Made by a program: the position numbers and the translations under genes. The notes beneath the pieces are model-generated. The model was given only the letters and a program-made list of their open reading frames with translations, did not search any database and had not been told where the DNA came from. From assembly GCA_038502055.1 (NCBI GenBank), contig JAXRKN010000029.1:285001-349000 (forward strand): a stretch of 64,000 nt of DNA, written 5' to 3'. Each line of letters opens with the position of its first letter. Position 1 is the stretch's first letter. This document shows positions 59,127 through 64,000 of the stretch, piece by piece. The stretch comes from Tanytarsus gracilentus. Taxonomy: Eukaryota > Arthropoda > Insecta > Diptera > Chironomidae.

Positions 59127-60636
59127 GTTGGCTAGAAAATTCTCAATAATTTCGAATTTAAATTTCCAATAATTAAAAGTCTGAATTGACTTATTAACAG
59201 ATATTCTTGATTAAATGCTTATTTAGTTGTTGATTAAAATTTAGAAAATAGCCAACAATAAATTCAAATGATTATTCAATGATCGATGTATTGAAACTCA
59301 TTAATTAAAGTTCTAATTGACTATTGAACTATTATGCATATTATTTCCATAAAACATGTTAAATTTTTTCCTTTTCATTTATTGCAAAAAATATTTCAAT
59401 TTGTTTATTTAACATAAAAATATGTAAAAATATATGCAAGATAAATTTAAACTTGCATATAAACGAAACTTTTAAGTTCAAGCAAAAAAATTTGCGAGCT
59501 TAAAAAATTATTAAATTATAAATGAAGCAACTTAAAAAAATTAAAACAATTTAATTCAGTTCCTTCATTTATCAGAATGTATATTGACAATTTACTAATC
59601 TATTGTCTTTTTTTCTTTCCCAAGCAGGTTGATTAAAATTTGAATTTGGTTTAATGCTTGTTATTCAAATAGTTGAATGCCAAATTCCTGAAATTTTGAT
59701 CATGATATTATTTCATTATCTAGAACTAATTAATTTATTGTTCTTTCCCCTTATTTGATGACTTTTTCAAAATTATTAAGTTAGAAAAAATGTGGGTTTA
59801 ATTTTGAGAAATTTAGAAAGGGTCTGCTTGTCCCTTAGAATTCTAATTGAATTTTTTCAAAATTAAAAAGTGAAAAAAATGTTGGTTTAATTTTGAGAAA
59901 TTTAGAAAAGGTCTGCTTGTCCCTTGGAATTCGTATTTAATTTTTTCAAAATTGTAAAGTGAAAAATGTGGTTTTTATTTAGAAAAGTTATGATTTTTTC
60001 CTGGAATTCCTGTTCGTTTAAATTACAAAATTTCAAAGAAGCAGAAGTGGGTTTTATATGATTAAAGTTAGGGAAATTTAATTAAAAGCATGAGATAAAA
60101 ATTTAGGGATTTTTTCAAAATTTAAAAAGTATAAGTAGAGCAATATGAAAGTAGAAGAATTTAAAAAATATTTAATGAAGCTTGTAGAAAACATTTAGGA
60201 ACTTAGTATATGATTAAAGTTAGGGAAATTTAAATTAAAAGCATGAGATAAAAATTTAGGGATTTTTTCAAAATTTAAAATGTATAGAAATATGAAAGTA
60301 GGAGAATTTAAAAATATTTAAAGAACGCTTGTAGGAAACATTTAGGAACTAGGTTAGAATTTACTAAAATTTTTCGGAACTTGAGATAAAAAATTACTTG
60401 ATGAAAATTCAACGGAACTTGACAAAATATTCGGAATTTCATTGGAATTCCAATAAATTTTGTTGAAAATGTTTTGGAATTTTCCATAAAATTTAAGTAA
60501 AGTGGTCGCAGAGATTCCATCAAAACTCCGTAGTTCCATTGAATTTTCATCGAGTTGTTATTTTTCATCAAGTTCTGATAGAATTCCAGGAAAAAGTTGT
60601 GGAAATTTTTTATAGCTTGGGAAAATTTTGAGATTT

Positions 60637-61300
60637 CAAATTTCGGGATCCTGGGTCCCACAGCTGTAAATCCCGGGTTCACAGGATCCCAAATTTGATA
60701 TTCTTAAAGAAGTTTAAAAAAACTTGAGATTAAAGGGATAAAAATTTGAGTATAGTTTAGGGATTTTTTCGTAGTGTAGGAAAATTTTTTTTTACATCAA
60801 AATTAAGCGAAAAAAAATCTTGAAAGCTGTTTTCGCCAAGGCGTCCTGCCCAAAATTTTTTAAACCTATTAAATACTTTAAATTTTTACTTTTATCCCGG
60901 GGAAAACCCAAAATACTCTAGGAAAGGCAAAAACCAAATTATGAGGCTGATGACTTTCGAATCACCGATCAATTTCTGCAGTGCCATGAGTGTTGATGTC
61001 AACGGTGCAGCTTTCAAATTTGATATGAGTAAGAAAGTCTTTCTAAATTTGAATTTTTTTTGGGGTTTAATAATTTCGAGATCTCAAATTTCGGGATCCT
61101 GGGTCCCACAGCTGTAGACCCGGGTTCCCAGGATCCCAAATTTGAGAGCCATACAGGGGTGTATATTGGTTTTGAAAAGTATAAAAAAATTTAGGTTAAG
61201 TTTAGGGAATTTAGGAGTATAGAAAAAAAAATTTTTAATTAAATCAACTAAAAAAAATTAAAAAACTTTTTTCGCCCCGGCGTCATGCCCAATTTTTTTT
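60637..61300. repeat. Direct repeat pair carrying TCCCGGG palindromes
   Basis: 60637-60875 and 61080-61300 share TTTCGGGATCCTGGGTCCCA, then CAGCTGTA, CCCGGGTT, an A/T stretch with TTTAGGGA, and a final TTTTCGCC..GGCGTC.TGCCC. They may be the two ends of one element of about 660 bp whose middle holds the exon-like relic. Confidence 0.55.
60928..61029 (+). pseudogene. Exon-like relic, possibly of a transposase-type zinc finger
   Basis: A short stretch richer in G+C sits between CTCTAG and a donor-like GTAAGA. One frame reads YEADDFRITDQFLQCHEC and stops. The neighbouring frame reads SVDVNGAAFKFDMSKK. Together these resemble a broken CxxC-type finger, consistent with an old coding exon carrying a frameshift. 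Nothing around it completes a gene. Confidence 0.3.
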
Positions 61301-61354
61301 TTTGATTTTAGTAAATTTAGATTTTTTCTTTCTTTCTAAATTTTTAGTCGTTGG

Positions 61355-62115
61355 TAGGGATCCTTAATTCACCGGTGAATGCGATTTCGGTGATCACCGG
61401 TGAATAAAATGCCGTCACCGGTGATCACCGGTACACCGGTGACGACTTTTGACCAACATTTCTGAAAGAAAAAAACTACTTTTCGGCCATTTTGAAAATT
61501 TTGATGGACCAATTTTTAGATACTTTTTTTGCTTTCCATATAAATTATAAAGTTTAACACTAAAAAAGTTAGGTTTTCTTGTTATTTGTAGAAATTTTTC
61601 TTTCTTATTAATTGATGAATCAAACTTCAATCTTATCAAAATATCTCTATAAATTTTTAAGATTTTTACAGTTTTTAAAGTTTGATAAGATATCAAACTA
61701 ACATCTTAATTTGTTGTCTTTGAACAAATCTTTTAAAATAAGCCCACTTACTAAAATGTTTTTCACTCATTTAAATTTTTAGTTTCTTTGGGTATGAAAT
61801 TTTTTGATTATTTATCTAAAAAATTCTAAAAATTTAAATGACTGAAAAAACTTTTTGTAAGTTGGCATATTTTGAACGAATTTTGTTAGCCATTTAATTT
61901 TGATTTAAATAAGTTTTTAAATGTATTCTATAACTTCTTAATTAAAATTTACTAGTTTAAAAAAATTTTAGGTTCAAAAAAATCTCAAAAAGTATAGAAA
62001 AATGTATCCATTTCGTCACCGGTGTCACCGGACAAAAAATCGGTGATCACCGGTGACGAAAAGTTTCGGTGATCACCGGTGATCACCGTACCGGTATTCA
62101 CCGTGAGGATCCCTA
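61355..62115. mobile_element. Complete non-autonomous hAT-type element (family R3)
   Basis: It is 761 bp long with ends TAGGGATCC and GGATCCCTA. It is flanked by a perfect 8-bp target duplication, GTCGTTGG (61347-61354 and 62116-62123). Both ends carry arrays of the palindrome GGTGATCACCGGTGA. The centre is A/T-rich and non-coding, itself with inverted repeats around ACTCATTTAAATTTTTAG. Degraded relatives are at 42985 and 50028. Confidence 0.88.
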
Positions 62116-62123
62116 GTCGTTGG

Positions 62124-62825
62124 GGAATTTCAATTAAGATTAGAGATAAAAAGTTAGGGATTTTTTTAAATTTTAAATTATTCTCAGTACATTTTTTGAT
62201 AAAGTGTTATTTGAATAATTTTTAAATGTGAAAGAGTGCTCAACTTTAGCTGATTTTAGATAGATAATTTTGCTCAATTTTAAAAAAACTTAAAAACGTC
62301 TAAAAAATGATACGATGACAATTTAAATTACGATGGTTGTTGTGAAAGCAACCTGTTGTTGATCGGTCCCGTCGGAAGATTAAAATTTTAAATCTTTAAA
62401 TTTAAAATAGCTAATGATTAAAAATTAATCCAAAGATTTTAAACTAAAATCATCAAGATTATTTTAAGTCCAAGTTTCTAATCCCTAATCTTTATCACTT
62501 TCGTCCTTCCGCTCAAAACAAAAGCGGATGTTGGCCATAAACCTTTTTAGTGGCAGCAACGTCAACGTCAAATTTACCTTTACAGCTTTATCCATTTGCA
62601 TACATTATTTTTACTTCATGCCTATGCATCTAATTCCTTCACAATCTGTAATTAATCATAAATTTTACGCTCTTTTTCAAAAATACACTTTAGTTGTGCA
62701 AAATTGTCAGAGGGAATAAATTAATATAAAATTAAGAGATTAAAATTCATCTTGATGTAAAGATGGATGGAGTGAGGAGAAGAAATAAAGCACAAACAGT
62801 AAAAGTGACAGACAGTGATGAAAAA
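62124..62825. other. Spacer without a recognised gene
   Basis: A/T-rich, with short ORFs only. Nothing was recognised apart from the end of the minus-strand gene that begins at 62826. Confidence 0.5.
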
Positions 62826-62998
62826 TTAATGCCAACTTTTAACTCGACTTGTGTGCAACCTCGGCATCGCAGATGATTGAGATTTTGAACGCGCTCGACG
62901 ACGACCATTAGTTGGAACTTTCAAGAATGTCATTTGTGGTTCTACAGGCAAATATCTATTGATTGTGTTCATCAAACGATTTTCAGTTGATGATGCAC
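62826..62998 (-). CDS. Last coding exon of an unrecognised minus-strand gene (partial)
   Basis: A good acceptor (TTACAATTTTTTAAAAG) precedes an open phase-1 frame of 57 codons that starts ASSTENRLMNTINRYLPVE and ends in a basic tail, GRRRARSKSQSS then RLHTSRVKSWH and stop. Composition and codon use look coding, and the region is clearly less A/T-rich than its flanks. The 5' exons must lie at higher coordinates. A minus-strand ATG at about 63249 (MEEIAVVLPTHSF) was considered, but no donor in the right phase was seen, so the rest is probably outside the window. The basic, Ser-rich tail suggests a nuclear or nucleic-acid-binding protein, which is only a guess. Confidence 0.45.
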
Positions 62999-63484
62999 CT
63001 TTTAAAAAATTGTAAAAAAATAAATTTAAATAAAACTGAAGAAAAATCTATAATTTACAAATGTTTAAATCAGAACCATCTAAATTGTTCAATTAATTTT
63101 CTTATTTTCATTGCGTGATATACGAAAAATCACAATTTAATTGTGATTAAAAATTAAAACACTTGGAAATATCAAATTCAGACAATTTCATTTTTAAAAT
63201 AAAAGAGTGTGTGGGCAGGACGACGGCAATTTCCTCCATTTGCGTTGAATTTTTTGAGTTTTGAGAAAAATAAATAATTTTTGATCTAAGGAATCAATCA
63301 GAAAGCGCAAATTTCTAAAAGAGGAAAGATATCAAATAATTAACGCTAGATTATTGATATCATTTGGACTTGAAATAAAAGGATAACTGTAAGTAACTTC
63401 AAGATAAAATTAATAAAAAAATAATTTTTCGAAATTTTTTTAATATTTACATAATTTTTTGATTAAATTTTTAATTATTTTTAG

Positions 63485-63649
63485 ATGGGCGGATGTTTGA
63501 GAAAGCAACGAGGTTGCAAAGACGATGACGATGACGATGGTGGCGAATATAGACGAAAGCAATGTAGTTGCACTAATGACGATGACGATGGTGGCGTGAG
63601 AATCTTGAAGATAATTCAAGAAGTTGTGTTAGAAGATGTGAGTGTTTAG
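63485..63649 (+). CDS. MGGC protein: third member of the MGxC family, perhaps incomplete
   Basis: The ATG directly follows an acceptor (AATTATTTTTAG). A donor AACT/GTAAGTAAC at 63389 defines a 96-nt intron after a non-coding first exon. The frame as it stands is 54 aa, MGGCLRKQRGCK, then two approx. 17-residue units RKQxxCxxDDDDGG. Met-Gly-x-Cys again predicts double acylation. The RGCK motif and Asp-rich stretch link it to the MGAC protein at 55392. The frame runs into GAAGAT/GTGAGT at 63637, a very good donor, 13 bases before the stop, so the real protein may continue in exons beyond 64000. Confidence 0.55.
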   Translation: MGGCLRKQRGCKDDDDDDGGEYRRKQCSCTNDDDDGGVRILKIIQEVVLEDVSV

Positions 63650-64000
63650 TCTCTTGTGGAAAAAATTATTAGTTTATAGTTATTCACGACGATCGTTAAA
63701 AATTGTGAATAGCACATCCATATGCAATAATTACAGTTGTTTCAATGAATGCCAGAGATGTTTTGTGCCTAATTTGAAATTTATTTTATTGAGTCGTTGA
63801 ATTAGGATTTAAAATCAAAAAAGTCAAAAAATTGAAATGTTGATTGTAAATAAATTAATAAACTGTTAGTAGCTTCATGAGCAACCTTAGTAATATAAAG
63901 TGAACTAGTTTTTTGGTTTATAGCCCAAATTGTTTGTCGATGGTTTAAACACGAGCTTGTTTAATGTTTTGAAATGCAACTTACTCATGAAAAGTGCACC
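63650..64000 (+). other. 3' flank or intron of the MGGC gene
   Basis: A/T-rich with AATAAA-like motifs near 63850, which would serve if the 54-aa form is real. No other feature was seen up to the window edge. Confidence 0.4.

Larger units (their letters stand above)
59127..61354. other. A/T-rich region with local duplications, no intact gene
   Basis: It contains an approx. 110-bp tandem duplication at 59760-59965 (GGTCTGCTTGTCCCTTGGAA), repeats of TTAGGGAAATTTAATTAAAAG at 60065, 60215 and later, and a pair of roughly 230-bp repeats at 60637-60875 and 61080-61300. An exon-like relic lies at 60928-61029. Minus-strand ORFs at 60308-60682 come from GGAATTCCA-type repeats and are not genes. Confidence 0.6.

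Noticed and set aside
60308..60682. 124-aa minus-strand ORF
   Set aside because: Built from repeated GGAATTCCA/AAATTCC units plus the TCCCGGG repeat; no protein-like signature.

Overview
The window is eukaryotic, A+T-rich insect DNA. The gene set points to a dipteran, most likely a nematoceran midge or mosquito-like fly: an insect Pax2/5/8 (shaven) gene, Additional sex combs, ZAD-type zinc-finger genes, an insect maltase, many short introns of about 50-130 nt, and DINE-1-like elements. The organism assignment is inference. No bacterial, CRISPR, rRNA or tRNA feature was seen.

Layout. 351-2564 (+) is a six-exon secreted mucin-linker protein of unknown family. About 2.6-11.2 kb is gene-free and holds MITEs, one Helentron-type repeat and minisatellites. 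11.2-36.1 kb (+) is shaven/Pax2/5/8: 13 coding exons, a second promoter with its own first coding exon at 20.76 kb, a GC-AG intron, and introns crowded with one short hAT-type MITE family. Convergent with it, on the minus strand, are a 1052-aa protein with two ZAD domains and about 17 zinc fingers (37.3-41.2 kb), a nine-exon GH13 maltase (41.6-44.1 kb) and Asx (44.6-48.2 kb). A small multi-pass membrane protein (48.9-49.8 kb, +) is divergent from Asx. A second ZAD/C2H2 gene (51.3-52.8 kb, +) and a membrane-anchored protein with an SRPBCC-like look (52.8-53.5 kb, -) converge tail to tail, and are flanked by two inverted copies of a ~1-kb DINE-1-like element. From 55.4 kb to the right edge lie three small genes (+) that begin MGAC, MGDC and MGGC, each with the ATG directly after a splice acceptor. 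Between them are a dead LINE carrying a foldback insertion and a complete hAT-type element with an 8-bp target duplication. The last exon of an unrecognised minus-strand gene lies at 62.8-63.0 kb.

The most interesting signals are: (i) the tandem MGxC family of predicted doubly acylated proteins; (ii) a short hAT-like MITE whose perfect 8-bp target duplication spans the 5' splice site of maltase intron 7, and a related copy sitting at the donor of a zinc-finger gene intron; (iii) tandem ZAD domains in one protein; (iv) a nested insertion that gives the exact empty site of the DINE-1-like element; (v) an Asx gene with no C-terminal PHD finger in its frame.

All exon models were built by hand from GT/GC-AG sites that keep frame. 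None is checked against transcripts or databases.
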